Positions 62,269 through 64,000 of a stretch of 64,000 bases of DNA are shown here, one piece after another (the first letter of the stretch is position 1; every line of letters begins with the position of its first letter). The DNA is from Bugula neritina. Its lineage: Eukaryota; Bryozoa; Gymnolaemata; Cheilostomatida; Bugulidae. The DNA is taken from NCBI GenBank assembly GCA_964035545.1, contig OZ037766.1, positions 16,872,222-16,936,221 of the forward strand, read 5' to 3'. Position numbers and translations under genes: made by a program. The notes below the pieces were generated by a model. It was not told where the DNA came from. It was given only the letters and a program-made list of their open reading frames with translations, and made no database searches.

Positions 62269-64000
62269 GATTTCCTCCCTTTTCTTTCACTACTTTTCAC
62301 CCAACCTAACTAACTGCTGCTGAGCCTGAACTTTCAAGGTAAAATAATGACCTTGCAGTGTTGACTCAGTATATAAAAGCCAGTGCTAAGCCTAGTCTCA
62401 TCAAATAGGCGTGTTGACTGTTTTCAATTCAACTATTGTTGATGGGAAAATTTAATCCAATGCTGATAACGAATGCCCCTGGCTTGGCCCATCCCAGTGA
62501 TCCAATGAATTCAAATTGAACAACGCGTTGTAGCAGGTAATAATTTCCTTTACAATGATAGTCAGATGTTATGCATGAATCACCACCATTCACAACAATT
62601 GGTTGATGTCGCGCAACACAGTAATGTTACTAAGTTGTGTAATGAAATCATATTAGCTACTGTTGCAGACCAATGCTTTAATAATGCTTGCACACCTTTA
62701 AATTGTTTATAGCAGAGTTTGTGACAAGCTGGTGACATGGAAGCTATGAAAAATTAGAAAAATTTTTATTTAAGATAAACTTAATAATTGCCCAAGGAAG
62801 AAATTGGCTTGTCGTTTGTTCTTATACTTAATTCAAATCGACCAGAATCTTTGAATTTATTGTAGCTGCATGTAACATGTTAAAGTATATTATATTATAT
62901 TAATATAACTAATTGTATAGATCCATTTAGCTAAGTCAACATCACTCATCCAACTATTTTCTGTCTAGCTATGTTTTAAATTATTATTTTTATGGAAGTG
63001 TGGGTGTATGCAACAATAGCTCATAAATCCAAGAGGTCTCTGATTTGAAATCGTGCAACTTTTAAATATGCTTGGGTAAAAACATGATTATTTTTACATG
63101 GTTTAATTGGTTATAAACTGCAGAATTGCTACTGTACACAGGTTGAGTTGTATCAAATTAAACTGTTAGATATTCTGCTTTGAACTCTAGTGTGCAGATT
63201 ACTCCAAATAGATGTAAGTACAATTGACCAGTTAATACTAGCGGTACAAATTGGCAAAAAAGTGAAGCATTATGAGTGAGACGGTAGCAATCATTTTAGA
63301 ATTCAATAGTAATAGGTGGCACTGAGAAGAGTGAAAAGATATCTTTGAGCTTTGGTCAATGCCCAATGAGACTCAATCAACAAAAATTACAAGTTCTTTG
63401 TCAACTTCGTCCCCTCTCGCCTCTGGCTACTTTCCAGCCTTTTTAAAGGTGTCATCCCACATAGACGTTTCCCAGTTAAACGCTATTTTTGAAATATGTG
63501 TATATTTAAATAAACTTGGAACAATTGTTTGTTATCTAGCACATAAATAAACTCCTGTGATCTGCATTAACTTGATAGTTTTGCACATTCTGTACTTTTT
63601 GTTTGAAAAAATACTTCCTTAATAAGTATTCATTAAAAATAATGTCTATTATTAATGTATTACTGTCTTTTGCCTCACATAAATCCGTGAAAAGTGGACT
63701 ATTATTCCAGATACTTTATATTAGCTATTATAGCCATTAGCATATTAGCTATTTAGCATTCAATACAACAGTTATTTATATTATCATGGTACCAAAATAA
63801 AAAATAGCTTAAAATGCAATGTTATAGTTCACAACATCTCACTGCATGTCATGTCATAATAGAATAACCTTTGGGAATATTCATTGGGAAAAACAACTCT
63901 AAACTACAAAATTCTAATGGTAGAGGGGACAACTACCAGATTTTTTTCAATATTAAACTGAAAAGACAACTCTGAGTCATGGACAGTTTTAAAACTTTTT
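62269..64000. other. Region upstream of the LZTS-like gene
   Basis: No exon was recognised. A TATA-box-like TATATAAAAG at 62370-62379 is on the plus strand, pointing away from the LZTS-like gene. No plus-strand gene was found within the window to match it. Confidence 0.45.
62370..62379 (+). promoter_or_regulatory. TATA-box-like element
   Basis: TATATAAAAG is followed about 20-30 bases later by a TCTCATC that could serve as an initiator. It is the cleanest such motif near a gene boundary here, but AT-rich DNA yields many by chance. Confidence 0.25.

Overview
The window reads as AT-rich nuclear DNA of an invertebrate metazoan. Genes are split into many short exons with GT/AG introns, intergenic DNA is full of (TA)n and other simple repeats, and several classes of eukaryotic transposable element are present. 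Gene content (IL-17-like cytokine, cytosolic sulfotransferases, PEX16, a BTB-Kelch protein, an LZTS/FEZ1-type coiled-coil protein) fits a lophotrochozoan-like animal, but the sequence alone does not name the species. There are no operons, ribosome binding sites or CRISPR arrays.

Layout. 2.1-3.5 kb (-): a small two-exon secreted protein, probably a divergent IL-17. 5.5-10.7 kb (-) and 15.0-22.1 kb (+): two intact seven-exon sulfotransferases arranged head to head, with identical intron positions and phases. 23.0-28.1 kb (+): a decayed third copy, closest to the minus-strand gene and so an inverted duplicate. It keeps exons 2, 5, 6 and 7 and carries a 7-nt deletion, a 4-nt insertion and an 18-nt deletion. 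Inside its remains lie a tRNA-derived SINE, a Penelope-like element (GIY-YIG endonuclease remnant followed by a well-formed hammerhead ribozyme) and a 300-bp palindrome carrying a second hammerhead-like motif. 29.7-33.8 kb (-): PEX16, nine exons, intact. 34.5-35.6 kb (-): gag, primer-binding-site and LTR relic of a Gypsy-like LTR retrotransposon; a matching solo LTR sits in an intron of the plus-strand sulfotransferase. 37.5-40.8 kb (-): a nearly full-length but broken LINE with an R2/R4-type restriction-like endonuclease, inserted in an AAT microsatellite. 42.9-43.3 kb: a scrambled second piece of that family. 44.6-53.1 kb (+): an intact eleven-exon BTB-BACK-Kelch gene with a 14-bp minisatellite and a young SINE in its introns. 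55.1-62.3 kb (-): an LZTS-family coiled-coil gene, convergent with the Kelch gene.

The host genes do not form an obvious pathway. The sulfotransferases are a local family expansion; PEX16, the Kelch protein and the LZTS-like protein are unrelated housekeeping or signalling genes. I see no new gene system. The most interesting material is mobile-element RNA biology: the hammerhead ribozyme, and a separate covarying hammerhead-like stem present in three copies.
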